This document shows, one piece after another, positions 7,625 through 16,866 of a stretch of 64,000 bases of DNA (position 1 is its first letter; each line of letters opens with the position of its first letter). The stretch is from Hymenobacter norwichensis DSM 15439. GTDB taxonomy: Bacteria > Bacteroidota > Bacteroidia > Cytophagales > Hymenobacteraceae. The notes below the pieces were generated by a model. The model was not told the origin of the DNA. It did no database searches and saw nothing but the letters and a program-made list of their open reading frames with translations. Made by a program: the position numbers and the translations under genes. The stretch spans positions 1 through 64,000 of the forward strand of contig NZ_ATVL01000001.1 of assembly GCF_000420705.1 (NCBI RefSeq), in the 5' to 3' direction.

Positions 7625-9067
7625 CTACCGTCGGATGCCCCGCCGAATCGCTGGTTCCTGAGCTTCCTCTTTGGCTGGTGACGCACTTTGGTCCTTCATC
7701 GCTTCAGAGGTTGGTGCTACGGATAAGGCCTGGGGCTGCTTATTACCGCGCAGGCTCTCTTTGAGCTGGTCGTTCCAATCGTTGGCCCGCGGCTTAACCA
7801 AGTCCAGCTTCACACTCATGGGGTAGGATAGAATCAGAGCCCGGTTAAAGTACTCCAGCGCCTCCAGCCGTTTCGGAATATGAAACTTATAGCTGTTGTC
7901 GGCTTCCTTGGTAGCTAAGATAAACTCGCTTTGCAGCGTGTGAGTGGGCGGGGCCTTCGGGCCGGCCAACTGGTAATACCCCTCGGTCACCTCCTGGTTG
8001 TAGTTCTTGGCTTGCTGGTGCAGCTTACTGAAGTATTGCTCTTGGTCAGAGTGGATGCTTACAGTCAGCATACCGGGCAATGTGCGCTCGATGCCCATCG
8101 GCGTGGACACGTGGGCAAGCCCCGTAATCAATTTGGTGTCGTATACGTGGCCATCCACGTCATTGTCGAAGCCCAGCTTCACCGACTTTAGATTGTGGTC
8201 CGTGATGAGCCGCCGAATCTCGGCCACCTTGTTGTCGGTGAGCTGGCCCGACGTGGACGCATACATCGTATTGTTGGGCTGCTTCAACTGATAGTGCGAA
8301 AGGGCATCAATGGCGCTTTCCGTTATCACAAGGGTACTGGTCTTATGCGTGCTGTTCGAAAGCCATAAGGCCGATGAATTCAACGAATCAGCCGCCTGCC
8401 CCCGAAAGCCCTGAGCCTTGATTTCCAGCCCAACAATCTTATCGTTGTAAACCTGCGGAAAAGCCGTGTTGACGAACTCATACCGCTGGCCCGTCTTGCT
8501 GGTGCCTTCGTGCATGTGGTTCAGTACTCGCCCTTTGAAATAGTGATTTTCCAGTGTTTCATTGCTCAGGCCGCGGGCGTTCAGGTAGCGCGTGTCAGTG
8601 AGCGGGGCAGTCTTTCGCAGGAAGTCGGGCACGTACTGATCACCGCGCTGCACCGGGGCAATAGTCTGCTGCAACTGCGGACTAAACTTGCGCTCCTGCT
8701 CAGGCATATTCAGGAAGCGGCGGGCGTTGTCGATGACACTGGCCCAGACGCTCTTGCCATTGCTGGCTTGAATCCCCTCAATGCGTGGGTTCTCAATCCG
8801 GTTCTTCAGGAAGTCGATTACACTGCCCTTGTCGCGGTCGTCAGCCCGGTTGAAGTACAGGAAGTCGCCGGATGGAGCCTTGTAAATGATCACCTGATCG
8901 AGGTTGGCATTGCCCCGATAATCGAACACGTGAAACTTGCCTTTATCGAGCGTAGGCCCGCTTTTCTGGCGGTTGTGCTGATAGCCGAGCGTCAACACCA
9001 AATCGACCAGGTTCAAGTCTTTCTTGACCTGGCTGAAGTTCAGTTCGGGTTCACGTGGCGGCTGCAT
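7625..9067 (-). CDS. Toprim-domain protein (DUF3991/primase-like), mobilization-associated
   Basis: A 480-residue protein. A CHC2-zinc-like N-terminal region (about 15-120, without the cysteines) precedes a Toprim fold. The Toprim glutamate is Glu250 in LVITESAIDAL, and the acidic cluster is Asp301, Asp303 and Asp305 in GFDNDVDGH. The layout matches the DUF3991 plus Toprim proteins carried beside mobilization genes in Bacteroidetes, which resemble DNA primases and may prime complementary-strand synthesis after transfer. It is the last gene of the minus-strand mobilization operon, separated from the preceding gene by a hairpin at 9147-9183. Confidence 0.8.
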   Translation of the reverse strand: MQPPREPELNFSQVKKDLNLVDLVLTLGYQHNRQKSGPTLDKGKFHVFDYRGNANLDQVIIYKAPSGDFLYFNRADDRDKGSVIDFLKNRIENPRIEGIQASNGKSVWASVIDNARRFLNMPEQERKFSPQLQQTIAPVQRGDQYVPDFLRKTAPLTDTRYLNARGLSNETLENHYFKGRVLNHMHEGTSKTGQRYEFVNTAFPQVYNDKIVGLEIKAQGFRGQAADSLNSSALWLSNSTHKTSTLVITESAIDALSHYQLKQPNNTMYASTSGQLTDNKVAEIRRLITDHNLKSVKLGFDNDVDGHVYDTKLITGLAHVSTPMGIERTLPGMLTVSIHSDQEQYFSKLHQQAKNYNQEVTEGYYQLAGPKAPPTHTLQSEFILATKEADNSYKFHIPKRLEALEYFNRALILSYPMSVKLDLVKPRANDWNDQLKESLRGNKQPQALSVAPTSEAMKDQSASPAKEEAQEPAIRRGIRR

Positions 9068-9146
9068 AAAAGAGGGGAATGTTAGCGTACGGCATTATTG
9101 CAAGGGTGTGTGTGCGTGGGTACTAAGGGCGGGGTACTCGGAAAAA

Positions 9147-9183
9147 GAAAATCAGCTTCCGAAGAACTCGGAAACTGATTTTC
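9147..9183 (-). terminator. Hairpin terminator after the DUF4099/DUF3945 gene
   Basis: Arms of 16 bp with one mismatch (9147-9162 and 9168-9183) around a 5-base loop. On the minus strand the stem is followed by TTTTTCC, as in intrinsic terminators. It lies 16 bp past the stop codon of the gene ending at 9199. Confidence 0.7.
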
Positions 9184-9198
9184 GTAAAGCTAACAAGA

Positions 9199-11040
9199 TT
9201 ACATTCTCATTCTGGGCCGGGGAGCTGCAACCTCTTCCTTGGGGGTTGCCTTTATGACTTGCTTAGGCGTCTCGTGAAACTTAGGCTGCTGGGTCAAAAT
9301 GGTGCGCTTGATGGGATCTAGCTGCATCACCGCATCAAAGCTGCGGTTCTGGTGAACCATGTTCTCAATTCGCACTGGCCGCCCCTCCTGCAACTCTTTG
9401 CGCTGCTCAGGCTGAAGCGCCACGCCGTGCAGTATCTTAGGTATCTCCAAACCCTTGCTGGGCACGGCCACCACCTTGTTCATCTCCTTGTCGACTGCCA
9501 GATAAGCAGCCTGCCCGTTCGCCCCCTTGGTGAGCACCACGCCGCCTTTCTCCAACTGCTCTTTCATCACCGGCGTAATCTCCTGGCCCTGGATCTGCTT
9601 AGGGATTTGCAGCTGGTGCTTCGGTAAGTCGAAGTGCAGACTAGCTACGCCCTGGGTGTCGCGGGTCATCACGAGTTTAGCCGGAAAGGAAACCGGCTCG
9701 CCCTCTTGGTTGCGAATCGAGAACGACGGAATCAAGTCGGTTTTCTTTCCATCCAGTAACTTTTGCAACTGACCGGTCTTTTCCAGTTCCGCCGCCTGCA
9801 CACCCATTTTAGCCAGCAAGTCAAACGGAATATCCTCCCGCACAAAGCGTTTGGGTTGGGCACGATTACGTAGGCTTTGCTCGGCCAACGCCTGGGCCTG
9901 AGCCTTCAGTGCGGGGCTCAGCAAGGAAGCTACTTTCTCCTGCACGGCAGGCGTGGGCGTCAGATCGAGAACGGGCTTAGTGGCTGCCGGCGTGCCGGTG
10001 GCTGGGGCCACCTGCTGCGCGGGGGCGCTGGGGTGCTGGCTGGGACGGTGCACGTTGCCGGCCGTGTCGGTCAATTCGAGCTGGCCTTTCTTCACCACTT
10101 CCCAGCCGTCTGCCGTCTGCTTCATCTGGCCCGGCTCCGCCAATCCAACCTTGGCAATCTTCAGCCCACCGGTCGGCATCTGGTAGTCGAAAAACTTCTC
10201 CAGCGACTTCATGCCGTCGCCAATCAAGCGGGCTTGGTTCACCTGGGGGTTTACTCCAAAACGACCATCAGCTGTGATACCCACGTTTAGGGCGTCCATG
10301 GGGCTGGCCACCGCCTTGCGCTTTTCAATGACGCCGGTATCAGGCGTGGGGGCGTACTGGGTGAACTGAAGCGCCGGTGCCGGTGCGGGCTTGTCGGCCT
10401 GGCTCGACTGCTGCGCCACCGTAACCTGCTGCACCACGGCGGCGGGCTTCTCGGCGGGTGCCTGCACTGCGGCGGCCGGCTGAGCAGCGGGCGCGGGCTG
10501 CTGGGCACGAGCAGCGGAAGCGGCCGATTCCAACACGATGCTGGGGTCCCGCTTCTCGACGGGCTTGGCTCCTGCCTTCTGCGCCATGCTGAAGTTCTCA
10601 GCAAAGTTGCTGACGAAACTTACCACCACCCCATTGCGAATGGTGATGTTGAGCAGGCCCGCCCCATCCAGGGCTTGGCCGGCCTTCCGTAGGTTCTGGG
10701 CCTGCGGCATTTTCTTCAGCTCCGGGTCTTTCTCAATAACATCCCAGATGTTCTTGAGTACGTTGCTTACCGACTCTCCTTTCAGTGCGTCGGGCTGTTG
10801 TTGTGGCTGGGTGCCGACGGCTACCCCAATCACTTTGGCCGCCTGCTCGAGCTGCGTGGCCTCCACTATCTTCCCTCGCTTGCGCATGGCATCGGCTACC
10901 GGCTGCGCGTTTTTAATGAATTCATCCCGCGTTTCATCGACATTGATCGGGGTACTCTTCTTCGGAGCCGGGGCTAGCCCTACGGCTTGGGGAACTGGCT
11001 GTTCTCCAGCACTGGTTTTGGGTTCGGTTTGCTCAGACAT
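9199..11040 (-). CDS. DUF4099/DUF3945 plasmid protein
   Basis: A 613-residue protein. Residues about 1-150 are mostly helical and polar; 150-250 form an Ala/Pro/Gln-rich linker. The C-terminal third starts with FVREDIPFDLLAKMGV (DUF4099), followed by repeated DUF3945-type segments (FPAKLVMTRDTQG, and two versions of an I.G..L.PEQ...L..G pattern). These families are frequent in Bacteroidetes conjugative elements beside mobilization genes, but their biochemical role is not known. The gene sits between the HTH gene and the Toprim gene on the same strand. Confidence 0.7.
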   Translation of the reverse strand: MSEQTEPKTSAGEQPVPQAVGLAPAPKKSTPINVDETRDEFIKNAQPVADAMRKRGKIVEATQLEQAAKVIGVAVGTQPQQQPDALKGESVSNVLKNIWDVIEKDPELKKMPQAQNLRKAGQALDGAGLLNITIRNGVVVSFVSNFAENFSMAQKAGAKPVEKRDPSIVLESAASAARAQQPAPAAQPAAAVQAPAEKPAAVVQQVTVAQQSSQADKPAPAPALQFTQYAPTPDTGVIEKRKAVASPMDALNVGITADGRFGVNPQVNQARLIGDGMKSLEKFFDYQMPTGGLKIAKVGLAEPGQMKQTADGWEVVKKGQLELTDTAGNVHRPSQHPSAPAQQVAPATGTPAATKPVLDLTPTPAVQEKVASLLSPALKAQAQALAEQSLRNRAQPKRFVREDIPFDLLAKMGVQAAELEKTGQLQKLLDGKKTDLIPSFSIRNQEGEPVSFPAKLVMTRDTQGVASLHFDLPKHQLQIPKQIQGQEITPVMKEQLEKGGVVLTKGANGQAAYLAVDKEMNKVVAVPSKGLEIPKILHGVALQPEQRKELQEGRPVRIENMVHQNRSFDAVMQLDPIKRTILTQQPKFHETPKQVIKATPKEEVAAPRPRMRM

Positions 11041-11186
11041 ATCGCTGTTAGTTAATGAGTTATACCGTCTGCCCCCACCGTGGGGCCAGCTTTAACAAAT
11101 ATAACAATTCACCGACGCGATATTGGTATTTGTAATATTTACTTTAAAAATAACAGATTATCTTACAAAATAATTTTTGTAATGGT

Positions 11187-11552
11187 TTATCCATCCAACG
11201 CTTTTACCATTGCAGTTACCTCTCTATCAATACCTTGTCTAAGGTTATGCACCTGATCAAGCACCGCTTGCATGTCTACGGTTTTTATTTCCTCTCCTAA
11301 CCGCACCTTCGACAGGTTCTTATTGTCCTCCAAAATGATCCAATGCAGATTGTAGCCCCGGCGGTAGAAGAAAAGCAGATAAGCAATAAAGATCTCGGTA
11401 CCGCCCGCCCCACTGCGTTCCATTGTACCAACCTGGTTGAGGGTAAGGCCCGTTTCCTCGGCCACCATTGCTATCGTCCACTTCTTCTCCCCGGGGCGGG
11501 CCAGCTCGTCCCGCAGGGCGGCCAGCCGCCGACCAATCAGCTCTTTATTCAT
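11187..11552 (-). CDS. Small helix-turn-helix protein in the mobilization operon
   Basis: A 121-residue protein. The segment WTIAMVAEETGLTLNQVGTMERSGAG looks like an XRE-type helix-turn-helix, and an aromatic helix IAYLLFFYRRGYNLHWIIL follows, as in the second half of such domains. The start overlaps the last 8 bases of the coupling-protein gene, so the two are probably translationally coupled. It may regulate the mobilization operon; this is inferred from domain type and position. Confidence 0.6.
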   Translation of the reverse strand: MNKELIGRRLAALRDELARPGEKKWTIAMVAEETGLTLNQVGTMERSGAGGTEIFIAYLLFFYRRGYNLHWIILEDNKNLSKVRLGEEIKTVDMQAVLDQVHNLRQGIDREVTAMVKALDG

Positions 11553-13563
11553 TTTGCCTTTGCCGTTTAGTTTTGATTAAGTGTTGCAAGTTGGTATCAC
11601 TCGCAATCCTATCCAATTCCTTCTTGATAATGCCGGCAACGTCAGCCTTGATAGCCTTGTAGTTATCGCGGATAACCTGCTCAGTATTATCCTCTCCGGT
11701 CGCTGTATCCACGAAACTGGTGATATCAGGAATATCTTCGTAAGTCGCCTCTTCCTTGGCGGTTTTGGCAATATCCACGACGATTTCAGCGTGAAACACC
11801 TTCTGGCTAATCACCTCCCCAAAGTTGTCGGCGACAGCTCCTACGAAGGTGCCTTGCGTCAGACTAGAAATCTTACTGGCTGGAATCATGCTGTCGAGTT
11901 GGGTGGAAATGCTGCTGCTCGTGTCGCGGCTGTTGACGCTCAGGCTCTGCCGCTTTTGCAGGATGCGGCCGAATCGCTTGCTTAGCATCTCAGCACTGTC
12001 GCCCGTTACCTGCCCCGAAATCACGGTGCCAAATAATTCCTGCAAGGTGGTGGATTCGGCCTTGCCATACTGCTGGTCGAGTTGGGCCTTGGTTTGAATG
12101 CCGAGGCAGGTGGAAACCTTATTGCTGCGCGCGGTAGCAATCAGATCCTCTAGGCCCTTGAAATAGATGGTCGGCAACTCATCGACAATAACCGATGATT
12201 TAAGCTTGCCTTTCCGGTTGATGAGCTTAATAATGCGAGCATTATAGAGCCCCAGCGCGGCCCCGTAAATACCTTTGCGGTCGGGGTTGTTGGCAACGCA
12301 CAGCACCTTGGGCGCCTCGGGGTTGTTGAGATCGAGCGTAAAATCACTGCCACTCATCACCCAATACAGGGCCGGGGAAGCCAGGCGGGCCAAGCCGATA
12401 CGGGCGCTAGCAATCTGCCCTTCCAGCTGGTCCATTGCCCCACCTTCAAAAGCTGACACGAACGGCTTGGCGTAGTTCTCCAACTCGTCATACGACAGCA
12501 GAATGGGAAACATCTCTTCGTACTCGCGCCCCAAAAACTCGATGACGTGGGGGAAGGTGCAATACTTGCCCTGCTCGTAGAGCTTAAGAAACCAGATGAT
12601 GGACGCCACGAAGTTGATTGGCGACTCGACGAAGAAATCCCCCTGTTTCTGAATCCACGTCCGGTTCAGGTTCAGCATGATGGTAGAAGCCGATTCCGTG
12701 GCGTCGGCAATATCCGTCATCATAGCGGGCATGAGCGGGTTGCAGCGGTGGCTTTTGCCGGGGTTGTCAAAGTTGATGACGTAGAACTGCACCGGGTTTT
12801 TATACTTGTCCTGGTGCTTCATCAATTCGTTATAGGCTAGGCGGCTCAGGTCGGGAAACTTGTAGTCATAGACATACATAGCAAAGCCTTTCGAGAGGTG
12901 CTGCTTGATGAACTGGTTGATGACGGCAAACGACTTGCCCGAGCCGGGCGTGCCGTAGACCACCGTGGCCCGAAAGGGATTGACGATGTTGACCCAGCCC
13001 TGGCGCTGCTTGCCCTTCAGCTGGTAGCGGGTGGGCAGGTTCACCGAAAACTCGTTTTCCATTTTGCGCTCTTCCTGGGGAAACGTCTCGTTTTCCAGAT
13101 TGAAAATGTCGCCCATCAGGTTCACCTTCAGCATCCGGCTAATGGAGTTGCCGGCGCTCAGCATCAGCAGAAACCCGACGAAGATGGCCCCACCATACAG
13201 GGCCGTGAGCATGGCCAGCGAGTAGGGCAAGTCCAGCAGCAGCGCACTACCAAAGAATAAGGTCAACCCCAGCACCAGACTTACTATAATGGGCGTCCAC
13301 TTCTGCCCCTCCTTGGGCTTGCCTTTTGTTCCTAAGCACGAAAGCCCTAGGAATACCACTGCTGCTAGCTTCGTCACGTAGGGGGCGTGAAATAGGGCGG
13401 TTTTGGTGGTAAACTTGGTCAGTATCTTACCCGACCAGGCCGCTGTCAAGTGCTGCTCGGTAAAGAAGCCGTAGCAGTAGTAATACACGTGCAACAGTAA
13501 AAGAAACACGCTGATCAGGCGCATAAAGTCCATAATCTTCTTGAGTCCTCTTTCGTCTTCCAT
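11545..13563 (-). CDS. Type IV coupling protein (TraG/VirD4 family)
   Basis: A 672-residue inner-membrane ATPase that links the relaxosome to the conjugation channel. Hydrophobic segments occupy about residues 10-30, 60-80 and 88-140. The Walker A box is YGTPGSGKSFA near residue 208, and the Walker B region is SSVIVDELPTIYF near 455, followed by the arginine-rich LIATARSNKVSTCLGIQ motif typical of coupling proteins. It is encoded just downstream of the relaxase, in the usual order. Note that the Bacteroides name TraG belongs to the VirB4 homologue at 18366, not to this gene. Confidence 0.9.
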   Translation of the reverse strand: MEDERGLKKIMDFMRLISVFLLLLHVYYYCYGFFTEQHLTAAWSGKILTKFTTKTALFHAPYVTKLAAVVFLGLSCLGTKGKPKEGQKWTPIIVSLVLGLTLFFGSALLLDLPYSLAMLTALYGGAIFVGFLLMLSAGNSISRMLKVNLMGDIFNLENETFPQEERKMENEFSVNLPTRYQLKGKQRQGWVNIVNPFRATVVYGTPGSGKSFAVINQFIKQHLSKGFAMYVYDYKFPDLSRLAYNELMKHQDKYKNPVQFYVINFDNPGKSHRCNPLMPAMMTDIADATESASTIMLNLNRTWIQKQGDFFVESPINFVASIIWFLKLYEQGKYCTFPHVIEFLGREYEEMFPILLSYDELENYAKPFVSAFEGGAMDQLEGQIASARIGLARLASPALYWVMSGSDFTLDLNNPEAPKVLCVANNPDRKGIYGAALGLYNARIIKLINRKGKLKSSVIVDELPTIYFKGLEDLIATARSNKVSTCLGIQTKAQLDQQYGKAESTTLQELFGTVISGQVTGDSAEMLSKRFGRILQKRQSLSVNSRDTSSSISTQLDSMIPASKISSLTQGTFVGAVADNFGEVISQKVFHAEIVVDIAKTAKEEATYEDIPDITSFVDTATGEDNTEQVIRDNYKAIKADVAGIIKKELDRIASDTNLQHLIKTKRQRQNE

Positions 13564-13612
13564 GATGCATTAAGTAAGGGTGGGGGAATGATTTTTATGT
13601 AACTGGCGGGCC

Positions 13613-14569
13613 TTAGAGCCTCGGCCGACGTCGGCGCCGACGTACTTCGTTCTCGTTGCGCTCGGCATCATCGGCGCCGCCACCGAGGTCGGCCGGGCCG
13701 CTTTTATCCTGTACACTTATCAGACTTGGTGCACCGTCGCCGGCACTGGCCAGCGCCGGGCCTGCGGCACGGCTACCACCTCGCAGGCCTGCGCCGGGCT
13801 GGTCGCTGGTGCGCAGGGCCTCGCGGCCGTAAGGGCTGAAGTGGTCGCGCAGCTGCTTGGCCTTGATACCCACGTCGGTTCCCTTCACGCTGGTTTCCTG
13901 ATAGCGAAAGCTGGTGCCCACGAGCACGCCCTTGCCATCGCGCTTCAACACCACTTCTATCTGCTGTTCTTTGAGGCGGGCGGTCAGCTGGTCGAGGGAC
14001 CTAATGTTGCCGTCCTGCATGGCAGCTGTAAGCTGCTCGCGCACATAATTGCGAGTGCCTTCCTTTTGGGGGGCGAGGTCGCGGGTGCTTTGCCGGCGCT
14101 CGGGCAAGGGCTTCATGCCCAGCTGCTCCCGAATCTGGCGGGTGGCCTTCACGTTCCGCACGTAGTTCTGATCACTGCGCAGGGCTGCCCCACCGTCAAT
14201 GGGCACGCGGTTGATGTAGATGTGAATGTGCGGGTGGTCCTTATCCTTGTGCTCATAGACCGCGACCTGGTGGCGCTCGAGGCTGGCGCCCATCAGCTCA
14301 CAATAGAGCTTGGCCGCCTCGACCTTTTGCACCTTGCTTACCTGCTCACCTGGGGCCCACGATAAGACCGTGTGCCATACCGGCAACTGAATGCGGCTGC
14401 TCATCTCGGCCACGGCCCGCATTTCCGCCGCCATCCCGGCCACGTCTTGGCTACCCATGTTAGCTATACTTAGTAGCTCAGCTTGCTTGTTGGTGCGGTC
14501 AGAACGCAGGCCCGCCCCGTACTCCAGCGCGCCGCTGAAGTCATTTCCGGTAACCGTTTTGGCTATCAT
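13613..14569 (-). CDS. Relaxase / mobilization nuclease
   Basis: A 318-residue protein that would nick oriT and pilot the transferred strand. The metal-binding histidine motif is HPHIHIYIN at residues 112-120, preceded by EHKDKD. Upstream, LPVWHTVLSW carries another conserved histidine. The C-terminal 60 residues are Gly/Ala/Arg-rich. It belongs to the relaxase/mobilization-nuclease family broadly assigned to MOBP-like groups; the exact subgroup is not certain. The start ATGA overlaps the mobC stop, and the candidate oriT is about 370 bp upstream. Confidence 0.9.
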   Translation of the reverse strand: MIAKTVTGNDFSGALEYGAGLRSDRTNKQAELLSIANMGSQDVAGMAAEMRAVAEMSSRIQLPVWHTVLSWAPGEQVSKVQKVEAAKLYCELMGASLERHQVAVYEHKDKDHPHIHIYINRVPIDGGAALRSDQNYVRNVKATRQIREQLGMKPLPERRQSTRDLAPQKEGTRNYVREQLTAAMQDGNIRSLDQLTARLKEQQIEVVLKRDGKGVLVGTSFRYQETSVKGTDVGIKAKQLRDHFSPYGREALRTSDQPGAGLRGGSRAAGPALASAGDGAPSLISVQDKSGPADLGGGADDAERNENEVRRRRRRPRL

Positions 14570-14898
14570 TTGAGCGTTTCTAGTAGCCGGGAAAGCAGTT
14601 CGTTCAGCGTCTGCGCGCTGGTGCTAGTGAGTTTGCCCGCGTTGGCTAGGCGGGTGAGTTGGTTCAGATTGCTGCCAGTGGCGGCCAGTATACGCCGGAA
14701 ATCGGGCGGAATCTTGCTGGTAATCTTGCGGCCCAGCGCGGCCCGACGCATGAACTCGCCGGTCTTTAGCCCCGCTTCCGCCGCCTTTTCCTCCACTAAT
14801 TTTTTGTCCGCAGTGGAGATGCGGATGTTGATATGCTGGTCCTTTTGGCTTTGATCGTCGCCCTCTGGCGTCAGCCCTGGTAATGCTTCTACTTCCAT
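14566..14898 (-). CDS. mobC: MobC-like relaxosome accessory protein
   Basis: A 110-residue DNA-binding accessory protein. INIRISTADKKLVEEKAAEAGLKTGEFMRRAAL is a ribbon-helix-helix pattern, and the signature GSNLNQLTRLANAG of the MobC family follows near residue 75. MobC helps the relaxase melt and nick oriT. It is the first gene of the operon, overlaps the relaxase by four bases (ATGA), and starts 36 bp from the candidate oriT dyads. Confidence 0.85.
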   Translation of the reverse strand: MEVEALPGLTPEGDDQSQKDQHINIRISTADKKLVEEKAAEAGLKTGEFMRRAALGRKITSKIPPDFRRILAATGSNLNQLTRLANAGKLTSTSAQTLNELLSRLLETLK

Positions 14899-14933
14899 TT
14901 CTGCTTCAGCTTATGGTCGTCTGACAAGACAAA

Positions 14934-15007
14934 GGGGAAATAGCTTGCGTCAATTTCCCCGGTGTCTTTGTGCGCACTTCCCCGCAGGGATTGTGCGCAC
15001 AAAGACA
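14934..15007. other. Candidate origin of transfer (oriT)
   Basis: Two consecutive inverted repeats lie directly upstream of mobC. GGGGAAAT (14934-14941) pairs with ATTTCCCC (14953-14960). TGTCTTTGTGCGCAC (14963-14977) pairs perfectly with its complement at 14993-15007 around a 15-base spacer. Relaxase binding sites are usually such dyads next to mobC and the relaxase gene. The nick position cannot be read from the sequence. Confidence 0.6.
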
Positions 15008-15153
15008 TGGCTTGCTGAACAACATTGAACATATGGGAAAGCTAATTCTATGAGACAAAGCTCTCTTGGAAAAACAATACTTCTCGACAAGCTAAACAAG
15101 TAGCTTAATACCGCTACTTGACCGGATTCCGACTGTACACTACCCCTATTCAA

Positions 15154-15228
15154 AGTCTGATAGATTGATAGTCTGATAAATATTTAGTCTGATGGATTGA
15201 TAAATATTTAGTCTGATAGATTGATAAG
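15154..15228 (+). repeat. Direct repeats AGTCTGATAGATTGATAA upstream of the transfer operon
   Basis: Copies of AGTCTGATRGATTGATAA begin at 15154, 15186 and 15210; a shortened copy (AGTCTGATAAATATTT) begins at 15170. The two full copies at 15186 and 15210 are 24 bp apart, linked by ATATTT. They lie in a strongly AT-rich 350-bp region between oriT and the tra promoter. They could bind a regulator or partition protein, or form an accessory part of oriT. Confidence 0.65.
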
Positions 15229-15386
15229 TGACTAAACAGATAGTTGAACATTCATTTAAATAGTTGCCTAACTACATAGTGCTTTAAACTACTATCATAA
15301 TATGCATTTACATGTTCAATCATTTCCAAAACTAACAAACGAAACAGATAAATAAATTGACTTTTTTACTTTTAAATAAATTTATA

Positions 15387-15416
15387 TTGGTTTATCCAAC
15401 CACACTTATAAATTTG
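15387..15416 (+). promoter_or_regulatory. Bacteroidetes-type promoter of the transfer operon
   Basis: TTG (15387-15389), exactly 19 bases, then TAAATTTG (15409-15416). This matches the Bacteroidetes primary sigma consensus TTG-N19-TAnnTTTG without mismatch in the -7 box. It is 84 bp before the first gene of the plus-strand operon. TTGG and CCAA within it form a small dyad. Confidence 0.7.
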
Positions 15417-15499
15417 TAATCAGCGAAAGAGTTACAAGAGTTCTTTGCTAAGTGCTGCCGGTTGTCGCGTTCCCTCTCCACTACTTTCCTCTCCCTCGT

Positions 15500-16261
15500 A
15501 TGAGCACCACCAAGTATATCTCGATCTCATCCCAGAAGGGGGGCGTGGGCAAAACGACCATCAACATCCTGGCCGCCTCTATCTTTCACTTCCTGGGCAA
15601 GGAGAAAGTAGCCGTCATCGACTGCGACTATCCGCAGCACTCCTTGGAAGGATTGCGCAATAAGGAATTGGCCCAGCTTCAGGCCGACCCCGTCAAAGCC
15701 GCTGAATTTCAGGTCCTCAACATGCAGTCGTACCCTATCGTGGATTGCACGGTAAAAGAGGCCCTGGACGTGGCGAAGGAAATGGACGGGCAATTCGACC
15801 TAGTGTTCATCGACACGCCGGGCACTATCAACGTCCCGGGCCTGCTGGAGCTGTGGAAGCAGTTAGACTATGTGTTCATGCCCCTGGAAGCCGACGTGTT
15901 AAGTGTCGAGGCTACGATACCCTTTGCCGGGGCCTTGGAAACCTTCGTGATCGGCAAGCCCGGTAGTCGGCTAAAGCAGTACTACGCCTTTTGGAACAAG
16001 CACATCAAGAGCGAAAAGCAGGACTTCTACAACAAGACGGAAGAGCTCTTCGCCCAGCAGAACATTCCCTTCCTGAAGAGTCGCCTGGAGCATAGTGTGA
16101 ACTACAAAAAGGAAGGCATGCGCTCGACCATGTTCCCCCTATCCAAGGAGTTTATGCGCTTGGGTATCACTGGACTGATCCAGGAAATATCGCAGATCAT
16201 CTTTGCCGATAAAGTTCTGGCAAAGGCTACTGCATCCACCGAGGCAAGCAAGGCCCTTTAA
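15500..16261 (+). CDS. ParA/MinD-like ATPase, TraA-like, first gene of the transfer operon
   Basis: A 253-residue ATPase with a canonical KGGVGKTT box at residues 13-20 and a FIDTPGTINVPGLLELW switch region. The start at 15500 gives MSTTKYISISSQKGGVGKTT; the earlier ATG at 15452 would add 16 residues with no family match. It has no clear ParB partner beside it. In Bacteroides conjugative transposons a ParA-like TraA precedes the DUF3408 protein TraB, and the same order is seen here, so a role in transfer rather than segregation is likelier. Confidence 0.8.
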   Translation: MSTTKYISISSQKGGVGKTTINILAASIFHFLGKEKVAVIDCDYPQHSLEGLRNKELAQLQADPVKAAEFQVLNMQSYPIVDCTVKEALDVAKEMDGQFDLVFIDTPGTINVPGLLELWKQLDYVFMPLEADVLSVEATIPFAGALETFVIGKPGSRLKQYYAFWNKHIKSEKQDFYNKTEELFAQQNIPFLKSRLEHSVNYKKEGMRSTMFPLSKEFMRLGITGLIQEISQIIFADKVLAKATASTEASKAL

Positions 16262-16273
16262 TCTTCTACTCCT

Positions 16274-16768
16274 ATGGCCAAGTCTGCTGCCACCGACGTG
16301 AATGCCTTTGTGAGCTCGTTTTCGCGTACTCGCCCAACTACCCCAGCTGCTGCTCCTGAAGCCGCCCCTGAAGCTGATTCTTCACCTGAGCCCGAAACTT
16401 CTATGCAAGCTCTACCCGCATCCGAACCTGCTACCGAAACACCTCCAGCGGCGCTCAGCCTGAAAGTCGAGCGTACGGAAGAGCCTGTACAAAAGGGAAG
16501 AAAAGAGACGGCCCCAGCTGCTCCGGCCGGCCAGATCGACTACGCCGAAACCTTCCTCTATCGGGGACGCGAGAAGAAGATTAAGGCAGTCTATATCACC
16601 GAGGATGCCCACCGCACACTAAGCGCTATCATCTCGGCCAGCGACGGTACCGGCCTGGCTGATCTACTCGCCAATATCATTACCCATCACTTTGAAACCT
16701 ATGGCCCTGACATCCGCAGCTTCATAGCGGAGCAGGAGAGGAAGAATAAGAAGCGCCTGCTGATTTAA
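16274..16768 (+). CDS. DUF3408-domain protein, TraB-like
   Basis: A 164-residue protein, 12 bp downstream of the ParA-like gene. The first 85 residues are Pro/Ala/Glu-rich. The C-terminal domain (YRGREKKIKAVYITEDAHRTLSAI, then LADLLANIITHHFETY) matches the DUF3408 pattern of conjugal TraB proteins, probably a ribbon-helix-helix DNA-binding fold. It is the likely partner of the preceding ATPase. It resembles in plan the small partner of parA at 6754, which has a similar disordered N-terminus. Confidence 0.7.
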   Translation: MAKSAATDVNAFVSSFSRTRPTTPAAAPEAAPEADSSPEPETSMQALPASEPATETPPAALSLKVERTEEPVQKGRKETAPAAPAGQIDYAETFLYRGREKKIKAVYITEDAHRTLSAIISASDGTGLADLLANIITHHFETYGPDIRSFIAEQERKNKKRLLI

Positions 16769-16866
16769 TCTTTTCCCATTTCCTAAGTCACTGATTCACA
16801 TATCCCTAAAAAAGGTATGTCGACTACTGCTTTGCCTTATCCTTTCACCCTACACTTAATACCGAC

